A stretch of 64,000 nucleotides of DNA, taken from positions 310,001 through 374,000 of the forward strand of contig NZ_SLXQ01000002.1 in assembly GCF_004340875.1 (NCBI RefSeq), written 5' to 3'. Every line of letters begins with the position of its first letter. Positions within the stretch are counted from its first letter, which is position 1. Below the pieces are notes generated by a model, which searched no databases, had not been told where the DNA came from, and saw nothing but the letters and a program-made list of their open reading frames with translations. Source of the DNA: Tamaricihabitans halophyticus (lineage in GTDB: Bacteria > Actinomycetota > Actinomycetes > Mycobacteriales > Pseudonocardiaceae). Of the stretch, positions 1 to 8,859 are shown piece after piece. Both the position numbers and the translations under genes were made by a program.

Positions 1-1
1 G

Positions 2-1669
2 AAGCCGAACAATCCGGCTGCCCGTGCGGCCGGTGGCGCGGCGAAGGCGGCCGACGATCGCCTGCACATGGCCGGCGGCATCCGGAAACAGCTGAACAAG
101 GTATTCCCGACGCACTGGTCGTTCCTGCTCGGCGAGATCGCCCTGTACAGCTTCATCGTGCTGCTGCTCTCGGGTATCTATCTCGCGCTCTTCTTCGACC
201 CTTCGATGGAGGAAGTGCAGTATCAGGGCGCCTTCGTCAACCTCCAGGGTCTGGAGATGTCCAGGGCGTACGAGTCCACGCTGGAGATCTCCTTCGAGGT
301 CCGAGGTGGATTGTTCGCCAGACAGGTCCATCACTGGGCGGCCCTGCTGTTCATGGCCTCGATCGTGGTGCACATGCTCCGGGTGTTCTTCACCGGCGCG
401 TTCCGTAAGCCGCGTGAGCTGAACTGGATCATCGGCATCCTGCTGCTCGGCCTGGGCATCCTCGAGGGCTTCACCGGCTACTCGCTGCCGGATGACGTGC
501 TTTCCGGTTCCGGTCTGCGGATCATGTCCGGCCTGATCATGTCCATCCCCGTGATCGGTACCTGGACACACTGGCTCGCCTTCGGCGGGGAGTTCCCGGG
601 GACAGAGATCATTCCGCGCTTGTATACCTTGCATATCCTGGTCATTCCGGGGATTTTGCTCGCGTTGATCGCGGTACACCTCGGCCTTGTCTGGTACCAG
701 AAGCACACCCAGTTCCCTGGTGTGCGGCGCAAGGAGAGCAACGTCGTCGGCGTGCGGATCATGCCGTACTTCGCGCTGAAGGCCGGTGGCTTCTTCGCGA
801 TCGTCGTCGGTGTCTGTGCGCTCCTTGGCGGGTTGTTCCAGATCAACGGAATCTGGAACCTGGGCCCGTACAACGCGTCGCAGGTTTCCGCGGCAACGGT
901 TCCCGACTGGTATATCGCCTGGACGGACGGTCTGCTGCGGATCTGGCCAGCGTGGGAGGTCTACCTAGGAAACTGGACGATTCCCGCGCCGTTCTTCCCA
1001 TTCATGATGGGTCTGCCGATGCTGCTTGGTATCGCGGCCGTCTATCCGTGGCTCGAACGAAAACTCACCAAGGACAACGCGCACCACAACCTGCTGCAGC
1101 GGCCGCGGGATGTTCCGGTGCGTACCAGCCTCGGCGCGATGGCCATCACCTACTTCCTGGTCACGCTGATCACCACTGGTAACGATGTTATCGCCGATAA
1201 GTTCCATATCTCGCTGAACGCGATGGTGTGGTGGGGTCGGATCTCGTTGATCGTGCTGCCCCCGTTGGCCTACATCATCACCTACCGGATCTGCCTCGGT
1301 CTGCAGCGCGCCGACCGCGAGGTGCTTGAGCACGGTGTGGAGACCGGCATCATCAAGCGGCTGCCGCACGGTGAGTTCATCGAGGTGCACCAGCCACTTG
1401 GCGAGGTGGATGAGCACGGGCACGCGGTACCGCTGGAGTACCAGGGTGCGCCGGTGCCGAAGCGGATGAACAAGCTCGGCTCGGCAGGTGCACCGGTTCC
1501 AGGCAGTCTCATCTCGCCGGACCCGGTGGAGGAGACCGCCGCGCTGGAACGGGCGCACGCCGAGCAGCACGGGCACGGCAACGGTGCCGCGGGCAATGGT
1601 GCTGGCGGCAACGGTCATGTCGAGGCCGGCTCGGAGGCGAAGGAAGAGCCAGCCGGGCGCACCGACTGA
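2..1669 (+). CDS. qcrB: Cytochrome bc1 complex cytochrome b subunit (5' end outside window)
   Basis: QcrB is the membrane cytochrome b of the actinobacterial bc1-aa3 supercomplex and oxidises menaquinol. The frame stays open to the first base of the window, reading [12 protein letters not shown] upstream of the internal ATG at 68, so the true start lies outside. Signature [19 protein letters not shown] is visible. Two transmembrane helices carry the paired haem-ligand histidines ([17 protein letters not shown] and [19 protein letters not shown]). The Qo-site motif is PDWY, the actinobacterial form of PEWY. The C-terminus has a polar Gly/Asn/His-rich tail ([17 protein letters not shown]). qcrC and qcrA should lie just upstream. 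A hairpin terminator follows. Family assignment is certain; only the N-terminus is missing. Confidence 0.97.
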   Translation, partial: KPNNPAARAAGGAAKAADDRLHMAGGIRKQLNKVFPTHWSFLLGEIALYSFIVLLLSGIYLALFFDPSMEEVQYQGAFVNLQGLEMSRAYESTLEISFEVRGGLFARQVHHWAALLFMASIVVHMLRVFFTGAFRKPRELNWIIGILLLGLGILEGFTGYSLPDDVLSGSGLRIMSGLIMSIPVIGTWTHWLAFGGEFPGTEIIPRLYTLHILVIPGILLALIAVHLGLVWYQKHTQFPGVRRKESNVVGVRIMPYFALKAGGFFAIVVGVCALLGGLFQINGIWNLGPYNASQVSAATVPDWYIAWTDGLLRIWPAWEVYLGNWTIPAPFFPFMMGLPMLLGIAAVYPWLERKLTKDNAHHNLLQRPRDVPVRTSLGAMAITYFLVTLITTGNDVIADKFHISLNAMVWWGRISLIVLPPLAYIITYRICLGLQRADREVLEHGVETGIIKRLPHGEFIEVHQPLGEVDEHGHAVPLEYQGAPVPKRMNKLGSAGAPVPGSLISPDPVEETAALERAHAEQHGHGNGAAGNGAGGNGHVEAGSEAKEEPAGRTD

Positions 1670-1682
1670 GTTTCACCACCAG

Positions 1683-1728
1683 AACGTCCGGGTCACTCGC
1701 GCTAGCCGCGGGCGGCCCGGACGTTTTT
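1683..1728 (+). terminator. Rho-independent terminator of the qcr operon
   Basis: Perfect 10-bp inverted repeat AACGTCCGGG (1683-1692) / CCCGGACGTT (1716-1725) with a 23-nt loop, followed by a T run (1724-1728). It starts 13 nt after the qcrB stop codon. Confidence 0.85.
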
Positions 1729-1852
1729 GTGACACGCAGTGACCGCTAGATCCCTAAGAACCGCGGTCCGGGGTAGGGGTTGGGCTGGCGGGTCGGGTAG
1801 TAGGTACCGTCCGGGGCCGGCATACCGACGAGCCGGCGAAAGGGTGTAAAGG

Positions 1853-2830
1853 GTGGCGGAGACCGTCAACTCAGCGGATGCGGTCGTGGCGCAGGCAAAC
1901 GATTTTGTCGAGTGGTTCCGGTCGAATACCGATCAGTTCATCTCTGGACTGCTGAACGTCGCGATCATCCTGCTGGTCGCGATCCTGCTCAGGGCGCTGG
2001 TTGGTCGGATCATCACGCATGTCATGAAGCGGATGGTTGGCTCCCGGCAGCGGCTGAGCAATGCCAAGGCGAAGGCGACCAAGGCCGTGCGCAAGAGCGC
2101 GGACGACGCCGCCAACACCGCCGACCGGCAGCTGCGCCAGCAACAGCGCGCGGACACCATCCGGTCGGTCCTGCGCAGCGTGGCCACCTTCGTCATCTTC
2201 GGGGTGGCGTTCGTGATGATCCTCGGCGAGTTCGGGATCAACCTGGCGCCGATTATCGCGAGCGCCAGCGTGCTCGGGCTGGCCATCGGGTTCGGTGCGC
2301 AGAGCCTCGTGCAGGACTTTCTTTCCGGCATCTTCATGATGATCGAGGATCAGTACGGCGTTGGAGACACGGTCGATATCGGTGACGCGGTCGGCACCGT
2401 CGAAGAGGTGACGTTGCGGATCACCAAGGTGCGCGACCTCGACGGTGGGCTCTGGCATGTCCGCAACGGCGAGATCATGCGGGTCTGCAATATGAACCAG
2501 GACTGGGCGAACGCGGTCGTCGATGTGCCACTCGATTACTCAGTGGACCTCACGAAGGCACATGAGGTGCTCGAACAGGCGGTGACCGAGTTCGCCGCGG
2601 AGCCGGCGAACATGCCGCGGATCCTGGCGAAGCCCGAGGTCAACGGCGTGGTGAGTATCGGAAACGGTGCGGTGACCGTGCGAGTCGTGGTGAAAACCAA
2701 GCCAGGCGAGCAGTGGGCGCTCGGCAGGGCGCTGCGCGGACTGCTCAAGCAGCGCTTCGACGCCGAGGGAATCCGGGTCGCTTACCCGCTGCTACCAGCG
2801 ACCGGTGCGGGCGCGGCCAAGGAAGGCTAG
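1853..2830 (+). CDS. MscS-family mechanosensitive ion channel
   Basis: A small-conductance mechanosensitive channel homologue, 325 aa, that should release solutes on hypo-osmotic shock. There is a hydrophobic helix at about residues 27-50, then a charged, Ala/Lys/Arg-rich linker (about 60-105), then TM segments at about 110-160. The TM3/pore and beta-domain signature GFGAQSLVQDFLSGIFMMIE is followed by YGVGDTVDIGDAVGTVEEV. The C-terminal alpha/beta domain is present, with a short tail. GTG start at 1853 with AAAGGG just upstream. It stands alone after the qcr terminator. Its stop codon lies in a small palindrome (CTAGT-ACGA-ACTAG, 2827-2840) that also holds the stop of the convergent Lrp-domain gene. 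Family confident; gating and ion preference unknown. Confidence 0.92.
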   Translation: MAETVNSADAVVAQANDFVEWFRSNTDQFISGLLNVAIILLVAILLRALVGRIITHVMKRMVGSRQRLSNAKAKATKAVRKSADDAANTADRQLRQQQRADTIRSVLRSVATFVIFGVAFVMILGEFGINLAPIIASASVLGLAIGFGAQSLVQDFLSGIFMMIEDQYGVGDTVDIGDAVGTVEEVTLRITKVRDLDGGLWHVRNGEIMRVCNMNQDWANAVVDVPLDYSVDLTKAHEVLEQAVTEFAAEPANMPRILAKPEVNGVVSIGNGAVTVRVVVKTKPGEQWALGRALRGLLKQRFDAEGIRVAYPLLPATGAGAAKEG

Positions 2831-2836
2831 TACGAA

Positions 2837-3124
2837 CTAGTCGGCGTCCTGGATGCCGATCGCGAAGGCCGACTCCGCGTCCGCATGCGAATAGGACCGG
2901 AACGCGATATGCGTATCGGTGTGCCGCACGCCCGCGACCTTGCTGATCCGGCCAGGAACGAGTTCGGCCAGTTCCTCGTGGCTCTGGATGCGCACGATCG
3001 CGATCAGATCGATCGAACCGGCACAGGAGTAGACCTCCTGGACCCCGTCGATATCCGCGATCGCTTGGGCTGCCTCGGTGATGGTGTCCGCCTCGGCGTG
3101 TATCAACACGATCGCGGTGATCAC
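2837..3124 (-). CDS. Stand-alone Lrp/AsnC ligand-binding (RAM) domain protein
   Basis: A 95-aa protein consisting only of the alpha/beta RAM domain of Lrp/AsnC regulators, beginning ITAIVLIHAEADTITE and containing DGVQEVYSCAGSIDLIAIVR. There is no helix-turn-helix. Such single-domain members bind amino acids and may form oligomers with full-length Lrp proteins. Start chosen at GTG 3124, which has AGGAGG 8 nt upstream; the frame is open further upstream but that part looks unlike any family member. Ligand unknown. Confidence 0.85.
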   Translation of the reverse strand: MITAIVLIHAEADTITEAAQAIADIDGVQEVYSCAGSIDLIAIVRIQSHEELAELVPGRISKVAGVRHTDTHIAFRSYSHADAESAFAIGIQDAD

Positions 3125-3192
3125 GGCTTGTCCTCCTCGCGGTCGACCTCGTGCCGATAGCACGTGACGCGCCGATAGTAGCGCCTGCGCGG

Positions 3193-4905
3193 TCAGTCCC
3201 GCGCCAGCACCATCGCGCGGTCCCGCGCCTCGGTTGCCGTGGCGAGCCAGCCCCGCCAGCGCCCGGCGGCACCCGCTGGCTCCGCCCACGGCCAGCTGCT
3301 ACGCACCAGTCGGGTGCCTGGTTTGGCCAACCAGCGGGACAGCACACCAACCTCCTCGGGTGGCGCGCCGCGGAGCGGCCCCGGCCCCGGCAGCACGGTC
3401 TCCGCGGCCGCCGTCAGCGCGTCCACCACCGGCATCGGCGCGACCCCGCGTTCGGCCACCCCGGCAGAGGCGAGGCGGCCGTATCGCGCGATCGCGAACC
3501 GCCAGCCGCCCGCACCGTCCGACTGGGCTGCGACCAACTCGGGCAGCGCGGCCAACGCGGCCAGCCGCTGACCTCGGTCGACCGCTCGTACCAGTGCGGC
3601 AAGTCCGTCCCTACGCAGCGCGGCCTGTTCGTAGCGCTGTTCGGTGGAAAGCTGATCGAGTTGTGCGGCGAGGGCTTCCAACGGGCTCGCCGCGGTCCCG
3701 GTGATCAGCTCGGTGATCGCCTGTACGGCCGGGGCATACTCCGCGACGCTCTGCCGTCCGGCGCACGGCGCGGCGCACCGGTCGAGCTCAGCCAGCGCGC
3801 ACGGCCGGCCGGCCGCGCCAACCGCGGGGATCCGCTGCGTGCAGGCACGTAATCCGGAGGCACCCTGTAGCGCCTCGGCAGCCAGGTGCGCGGCGCGCTG
3901 GGAACGGAACGGTCCGAGCGCGCCGTCCCTTGGCACCTTGACCACGGACAGTCGGGGAAAGGCCTCCTCCGTGAGCACCAACCACCAGGCCCGGTTCGGG
4001 TTCTTCGAACGCCGGTTGTACGGCGGCCGGTGCGCGGCAAGCAGCCGCAGCTCGCGAACCTCGGCTTCCAAGGAATGCGCGCAGGGGACGGCGTGCACAT
4101 CGGTGGCCAGCGCGACCATCTCGCGCAGCCGTGGCCTGGTCTCGCTCGCCGTGAAGTACTGCCGCACCCTGCGGCGCAGATTGTTCGCGGTACCGATATA
4201 CAGCACTTCGTTGTTCGGCCCACGAAACAGGTACACACCCGGCTCCTCCGGCAGCCCCTTGGCCAGCGTGCGCTTGCGACGTTGCTGCGGGGTGCGCTCC
4301 GGCAGGTAGTCAACGAGCTCTTCCAGCGAGTGCACGCCAACCGCACCCACCCGTTCCAGGAGCGCGTGCAGCACGTCCACTGTGGCCCTCGCGTCGTCCA
4401 GCGCTCGATGCGTTGGTACCCGCGCGTTGAACAGCGTGGCCAGCGCGGAAAGCCGGCAACTTGGCGTGTCCTGTTTGGATAGGACACGGCGCGCCAGCCG
4501 AACCGTGCAGAGCACGGTGGACCGAGGGCGCGGGTACCCCCGTTGCTGGCAGGCAGCGCGGAGAAAGCCAGTGTCGAATCCCGCGTTATGCGCGACAAGC
4601 ACCGCATCGCCGGCGAACTCGAGGAAAGCCGGCAACACGGTGTCCAAAGTGGGGGCATCGTGCACCATCGCCTGAGTGATCCCGGTCAGCCGAACCACCT
4701 CGGGCGGGATGCCGCGCTGCGGGTCCACCAGGGTGGTGAACTCCCCGAGTAACTCGCCGCCACGTACCTTGACCGCGCCGATCTCGGTGATCGCGTCGGA
4801 TTCGGCACTGCCGCCGGTTGTCTCCAGGTCGAATACCACGAAGGTGGTCTCGCGCAGCGGAGTGCCGAGTTCGTCGAAGCTGAGTTGGCTGTTCCGCGCG
4901 GGCAT
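3193..4905 (-). CDS. DEDDh exonuclease fused to UvrC-like GIY-YIG nuclease domain
   Basis: A 570-aa two-nuclease protein. Residues about 20-175 form a DnaQ/epsilon-type 3'-5' exonuclease with D26 and E28 (FDLETTG), D111 (NAGFD) and H156/D161 (HRALDD), so the DEDDh set is complete. Residues about 205-290 form a UvrC-type GIY-YIG domain (GVYLF at 213, YIG at 226). The rest resembles the UvrC middle region, but the UvrC endonuclease and HhH ends are absent. Mycobacterial Rv2191 has the same architecture and position. A role in DNA repair is inferred from the domains. ATG 4905 was chosen because a TACGGT hexamer sits 6 nt upstream, which suits a leaderless transcript. Confidence 0.9.
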   Translation of the reverse strand: MPARNSQLSFDELGTPLRETTFVVFDLETTGGSAESDAITEIGAVKVRGGELLGEFTTLVDPQRGIPPEVVRLTGITQAMVHDAPTLDTVLPAFLEFAGDAVLVAHNAGFDTGFLRAACQQRGYPRPRSTVLCTVRLARRVLSKQDTPSCRLSALATLFNARVPTHRALDDARATVDVLHALLERVGAVGVHSLEELVDYLPERTPQQRRKRTLAKGLPEEPGVYLFRGPNNEVLYIGTANNLRRRVRQYFTASETRPRLREMVALATDVHAVPCAHSLEAEVRELRLLAAHRPPYNRRSKNPNRAWWLVLTEEAFPRLSVVKVPRDGALGPFRSQRAAHLAAEALQGASGLRACTQRIPAVGAAGRPCALAELDRCAAPCAGRQSVAEYAPAVQAITELITGTAASPLEALAAQLDQLSTEQRYEQAALRRDGLAALVRAVDRGQRLAALAALPELVAAQSDGAGGWRFAIARYGRLASAGVAERGVAPMPVVDALTAAAETVLPGPGPLRGAPPEEVGVLSRWLAKPGTRLVRSSWPWAEPAGAAGRWRGWLATATEARDRAMVLARD

Positions 4906-4911
4906 GCGCGC

Positions 4912-4917
4912 ACCGTA
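4912..4917 (-). promoter_or_regulatory. Putative -10 element, leaderless start of exonuclease gene
   Basis: TACGGT on the minus strand, 6 nt before the ATG at 4905; no ribosome-binding site lies between. Confidence 0.45.
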
Positions 4918-5028
4918 GGTCCGCCCCCCGACAAGGTTCGCGAGTCGAGCGCGCCGGTCCGTGCCCAGACCGGGATACGCACGGCATAATCGTGCGTTCG
5001 AACCACCGCCGGGTAGGAGGCACACCTC

Positions 5029-5061
5029 GTGGACCAGATCGGACTCAGTGTCGGGGGATGA
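5029..5061 (+). CDS. Possible 10-codon leader peptide overlapping the NYN gene start
   Basis: GTG at 5029 has a near-perfect ribosome-binding site (GTAGGAGG, ending 8 nt upstream). It opens a 10-codon frame (VDQIGLSVGG) whose TGA at 5059-5061 overlaps the ATG at 5058 as ATGA. The larger frame downstream has no good ribosome-binding site of its own. This could be a translational-coupling leader peptide. It could also be a sequencing error that splits the true N-terminus. No function is claimed. Confidence 0.35.
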   Translation: MDQIGLSVGG

Positions 5062-6452
5062 CCGGGCAACACGACGGCCCGGACGCCGCTGGCGGAGATG
5101 CGCCGGGCCGGGGTTCCTCCAGCTGGGACTCCTCCAGCTGGGATTCCCTCGACTGGGACTCCCTCGACTGGGCGGCGCTACCTGATCTCGTCCGGGGCCG
5201 GCTCGCCGAACTCGCCGCGGGTGCGGTGGGTGAGCTTTCCCGCGCCGACCTGCCGCCCCGGCTACGCCCGGTCGCCAGATTCGCCCCGGCCAAACGCGCG
5301 AGCAGGGCAGCCCAGCAGCTGCTGACCGAGCTCAGGGACAGTGCCCTGTTCCGCGCAGCGGTATTGCGTTGGGCGACCGAGCACCGGCCGAGCGAGGTCG
5401 ACCCGGACAACGCCGACGCGGTCACGGCAGCCGCGGCCGCGGTCCTGCATGGCACCCCGGACGCGCCGGAGAAGGTCAAGCGGCTCGCCGACCAGGCACA
5501 GCAGAGTGGGCTGCGTGCGCAGCGCGACGCCGCGATAGCCCAGGTTGCCCGGCTCGAGGCGGACGTGGCCCGGCTGAGGGCCGAACTGGCCGACGCCCGC
5601 GAAGCCACCGAACAGGCACGAGCGGAACGGCGGGACGAGCTGGACCGGCTGCGTGGCCGGTTACGCGCCCAGGGGCAGCGGCTACGAGACGCGCTCGACA
5701 CGACGGAGCAACAGGAGACCGCCGTGGCGCGGGCACGCGCCGAACTCGCTGACGAGCTTGCCGAGCTGCGCGCGCAGCGGGACGCCGAGCGGGAACGGGC
5801 CGAGCGGGAACGCGGCCGTGCCGAGCGGGCCAGTCAGGACGCCGAGCTCGCGCGTGCGGCTGCCAAACAGGGCCGGCAGGTCGACGAGGTACGGCTGGCC
5901 CTGTTGCTGGACAGCGCCGAAGGCGCGCTGCACGGGCTGCGCAGGGAACTCAGTATCGATGAGGCGGCGAGTCGGCAAGGGCGACCGGCCGATTGGGTCG
6001 CCGGTGCCAGCGCCGGTAGCGGGGCCGGCGGCAGTGTGGGTGATGCCGCCGCGTTGGGCAGGCTGCTGACGCTGCCGAGCGTGCACCTGATCGTGGACGG
6101 CTACAACGTGACCAAAACTGGGTATCCGGAATTGTCCCTGGCTGATCAGCGGGATCGCCTGGTGCGCCAGCTGGCCGCGCTTGCCGCGCGCACCTCGGCC
6201 GAGGTCACCGTGGTTTTCGACGGTGCGGGCGTGGTGGCGGTACCCACGGTGGCGCCACGGTCGGTGCGCGTGCTGTTCAGCGATCCGGGCGTGACCGCCG
6301 ACGAGGTGATCCGCAACCTGGTCGCGGCGGAGCCCGGCGGTCGGCCCATGGTGGTGGCCACCGCCGATCGCGCCGTGGCCACCGGGATCCGCGCCGATGG
6401 AGCGCATCCGGTGGCTTCCGCGGTACTGCTGGACATGCTCGGCAGATCCTGA
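5058..6452 (+). CDS. Coiled-coil NYN-domain (PIN-like RNase) protein
   Basis: A 464-aa protein. Residues 20-39 are four pentads (SSSWD, SSSWD, SLDWD, SLDWA). Residues about 40-120 form a helical region with conserved-looking text LPDLVRGRLAELAAGAVGEL. Residues about 138-280 are a long Arg/Glu/Ala-rich coiled coil. Residues about 340-463 form a NYN/YacP-like domain with VDGYN at 346-350 and acidic residues in VVFDGAG and ATADRAV; NYN domains are PIN-like metal-dependent RNases. It diverges from the exonuclease gene. The ATG at 5058 overlaps the stop of a short upstream frame (ATGA); GTG starts further in are possible. Cellular target unknown. Confidence 0.82.
   Translation: MTGQHDGPDAAGGDAPGRGSSSWDSSSWDSLDWDSLDWAALPDLVRGRLAELAAGAVGELSRADLPPRLRPVARFAPAKRASRAAQQLLTELRDSALFRAAVLRWATEHRPSEVDPDNADAVTAAAAAVLHGTPDAPEKVKRLADQAQQSGLRAQRDAAIAQVARLEADVARLRAELADAREATEQARAERRDELDRLRGRLRAQGQRLRDALDTTEQQETAVARARAELADELAELRAQRDAERERAERERGRAERASQDAELARAAAKQGRQVDEVRLALLLDSAEGALHGLRRELSIDEAASRQGRPADWVAGASAGSGAGGSVGDAAALGRLLTLPSVHLIVDGYNVTKTGYPELSLADQRDRLVRQLAALAARTSAEVTVVFDGAGVVAVPTVAPRSVRVLFSDPGVTADEVIRNLVAAEPGGRPMVVATADRAVATGIRADGAHPVASAVLLDMLGRS
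5115..5174 (+). repeat. Four tandem 15-bp repeats in the NYN gene
   Basis: Units at 5115-5129 and 5130-5144 (TCCTCCAGCTGGGAC/T), and at 5145-5159 and 5160-5174 (TCCCTCGACTGGGAC/CG). They are in frame and encode SSSWD/SLDWD pentads. The two unit types suggest two successive duplications. Confidence 0.9.
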
Positions 6453-6513
6453 CCGCGTGACGTTCGGCCGAACCGCTCGTTAGGTGGGTGAGGGAGAGCG
6501 GGCGGAGGTGGCC

Positions 6514-8304
6514 ATGCGGCGGTGGCTGGTGGCTGGCTCACTCGCGCTCGTGACCGTACTCGCCGGTGCTGTCCCAGCCGTAGCGGAGGAACCGCCGGTC
6601 GAAGCGGGCGTGGCGCCGGGAGCCCAACCGCCGGACCCACGGCCCGGCGAAGCCTTCGCAAGCCCCGAGATCGCCACACTGCAGCGCACCGCGGGCACCG
6701 TGCAGCGGGAGTTGACCGACCTCACCGGGCGGATCGAGGGCGCGCGGGCAAAGCTGCGTACCGCCGATGCCGAGCTGCGCCGCGCCACGAGCGCACGGAA
6801 GCGCGCGGACGCGGTGGTCGCCGCGCGTCAGGACGAGGTGGACCGCTACTCGGGCGCCGTGTTCAGCGCGCTCGGTCAGCCCAACGAAGTGCGCCTGTTC
6901 CTGGTCGCCACCAGCGAGCGAGACTTCCTCGACGGCGCGCAGCTGATCACCGAACTGCGCGACGAGCAGCAGCGACGGTTGACCTCCGCGGTGAACCGGC
7001 AAAGCGCCGCGCAGCGCGCGGAACAGGCGGCAAGGGGCGCCCGGCAGGTGGCGGCCAACCGGTCGGCCCAGCTGGAGCGCAGCGTCAGCGACGCCAGGGG
7101 GCGGGCCGAGGCGGTGTCCTCGGAGCTGCGCGGTCAGCTGGCCGATGCGGACGCGGCCGTGCGTACCCAACAACGCGAACAACAGCGACTCAACCAGCGC
7201 ACCGCGGCGAACTGGCGCGGCTACCTCGACCGGCTCAGCGCGGCCGGGATCCAGCCACCGGCCGCCGCGGACCTCGCCGACCCCGCCCGACTACCCGCCG
7301 GTCTCACACCGGTGCCGGGTGCGGACGGAACCGCACAGCGGGGCATCGCGCGAGCGACGAACGCCAACGGCCAGCGGCTGTTGGTGCTGCCGAAGGAAAC
7401 CCTGGACGCGGTGAGTAAGGCGATGGACGCGTTGGGCAAGCCCTACGTGCCGGGTGCGACGGGCAGCGGACCGACCGCGTACTCCTGTGACGGACTGACC
7501 TCGACGGTGTATCGCGAAGCTGGGCTCGCCGTGCCCGATACCGCGGCGGCGCAGCTGGCCGAGGGGGTGCCGGTTCGCCGGACCGACGCGCAACCTGGTG
7601 ACCTGATCTTCCTCGGTCCGGAACGCTACGGGGTGCAGTCCGTCGGGATCCTGTTGGATGGCCGCAGCATGCTGGTCGCCGACGCGAGCAGGGCGAATGT
7701 GGTGGTTCGGGAGTTGCCTGGCAAGGACACGGTGCTCGGCTTCACCAGGCCGTCGCTTGGCAACCGGGACGCGGCGCCGGTACCCGAGGCGACCGACGGC
7801 GGCCTGCGGTGGCGCTGCGGCAGCGTGCTGCTGCCCGCGCGGCTGGCCGATGGCGGTGCTGAGCCTGCTGACTCCGCGGGCTCGGCGGCACCGGCCACCG
7901 CCGGTGCCTGGAGCGGCTATCCGAACGGGCTGATTCCGTCGACCTCGCTGTGCCAGGTCGCCACCGGCCACCTGTTGCGCTGCGACGCCGCGCAGGCGTA
8001 CCTGGCGATGTCCGAGGCGTACGCGGGTCGATTCGGTCAACCGCTGTGTATCACCGACTCCTACCGGACCTACACCACGCAGACGGAGCTGTATGCCCGC
8101 AAACCGGGACTGGCCGCGGTTCCGGGCACAAGTAACCACGGCTGGGCGCTTGCCGTCGACCTGTGTGGCGGTATCGAGTCGTTCGGTAGCGCACAACACG
8201 GCTGGATGCGGGCGAACGCCGGCACGTTTGGCTGGGTCAACCCCGACTGGGCCCGTCCAGGCGGTGGGCGCGAGGAACCTTGGCACTGGGAGTTCGCCGG
8301 TTAA
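6514..8304 (+). CDS. Secreted coiled-coil NlpC/P60-like protein fused to VanY D,D-carboxypeptidase domain
   Basis: A 596-aa exported cell-wall protein. A signal peptide (MRRWLVAGSLALVTVLAGAV) is followed by a coiled-coil segment (about 50-230) as in RipC-type hydrolases. An NlpC/P60-like domain (about 295-400) keeps the cysteine (C325 in YSCDGL), but the catalytic-His position reads QSVGILLDG and the third polar site VADAS, so the domain is probably inactive. The C-terminal domain (about 470-596) is VanY-type with metal ligands H542 (SNHGWAL), D549 (VDLCGG) and H591 (PWHWEF), so D-Ala-D-Ala carboxypeptidase activity is plausible. ATG 6514 is preceded by GGCGGAGG. It lies two genes upstream of an intact NlpC/P60 gene, which suggests related duties in peptidoglycan remodelling. 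Confidence 0.88.
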   Translation: MRRWLVAGSLALVTVLAGAVPAVAEEPPVEAGVAPGAQPPDPRPGEAFASPEIATLQRTAGTVQRELTDLTGRIEGARAKLRTADAELRRATSARKRADAVVAARQDEVDRYSGAVFSALGQPNEVRLFLVATSERDFLDGAQLITELRDEQQRRLTSAVNRQSAAQRAEQAARGARQVAANRSAQLERSVSDARGRAEAVSSELRGQLADADAAVRTQQREQQRLNQRTAANWRGYLDRLSAAGIQPPAAADLADPARLPAGLTPVPGADGTAQRGIARATNANGQRLLVLPKETLDAVSKAMDALGKPYVPGATGSGPTAYSCDGLTSTVYREAGLAVPDTAAAQLAEGVPVRRTDAQPGDLIFLGPERYGVQSVGILLDGRSMLVADASRANVVVRELPGKDTVLGFTRPSLGNRDAAPVPEATDGGLRWRCGSVLLPARLADGGAEPADSAGSAAPATAGAWSGYPNGLIPSTSLCQVATGHLLRCDAAQAYLAMSEAYAGRFGQPLCITDSYRTYTTQTELYARKPGLAAVPGTSNHGWALAVDLCGGIESFGSAQHGWMRANAGTFGWVNPDWARPGGGREEPWHWEFAG

Positions 8305-8339
8305 GGGAGCCCGCCGGTTAAAGGGAGTTCGTGGGCTAG
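8288..8339 (+). repeat. Three imperfect 17/18-bp tandem repeats across a stop codon
   Basis: Units 8288-8304 (GGGAGTTCGCCGGTTAA), 8305-8322 and 8323-8339. The first contains the stop of the VanY-fusion gene; the others continue past it and repeat the stop-like triplets. Confidence 0.7.
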
Positions 8340-8441
8340 GGGAATCTGTGGGCTTGCTCGCATTGCTGGCGCGGAAACTGTCGGAGCCCGGCGTTACCGT
8401 CCTCGCGAAACGAACGTATGTGCGAACGTGAGGAGCTTCCT

Positions 8442-8648
8442 GTGCTGGTGGATTGCGATCGGTGCGCGGTGCGCGGTGATGCCTGCGGGGACTGTGTGAT
8501 CACGGTACTGCTCGGGCCGCCGGACCCGGTTGAGTTCGATGTCGCCGAACGGCGGGCGATCGACGCGCTCGCGGAGGCCGGCATGGTCCCGCAGCTGCGC
8601 CTGGTGCCAACGGATTCGACCGAACGAGATGAAACGGGCGCCGCGTGA
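8442..8648 (+). CDS. Small cysteine-rich conserved hypothetical protein
   Basis: A 68-aa acidic protein with a Cys cluster (CDRCAVRGDACGDC) within the first 25 residues, which could bind metal, and the continuation VITVLLGPPDPVEFD. Short proteins of this look are common in actinobacteria, but I know no function. GTG 8442 was chosen because GAGGAG lies 6 nt upstream; an ATG at 8418 in the same frame lacks a ribosome-binding site. It sits between the two NlpC/P60 genes. Confidence 0.72.
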   Translation: MLVDCDRCAVRGDACGDCVITVLLGPPDPVEFDVAERRAIDALAEAGMVPQLRLVPTDSTERDETGAA

Positions 8649-8859
8649 CAAGCCAGATCGCGTCAGTTCGCGATACCTCGAGCTAGTCGGCGGCTGAGCG
8701 GTGAGCGGTCACTATTTGCGGTGAGCGGTTAGCGGAATTGGGCGATGGTGGTCACAGCCGGGAGTCGTTCGCTGGTCCGTTGGGGGGACTCATCGATAAC
8801 GGAGTCATTTCATCGGGTCGCGGTGGACGCATCGGCTTACTTTTCGTAACCTGTCCGAG

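Noticed and set aside
4988-5003. SOS box near the NYN gene (GTTCGAAC)
   Set aside because: Only half-sites; TCGAAC-N4-GTTCGA is not present.
8649-8859. Extra small gene before the NlpC/P60 leader
   Set aside because: Frames here are short, lack ribosome-binding sites and have non-coding composition.
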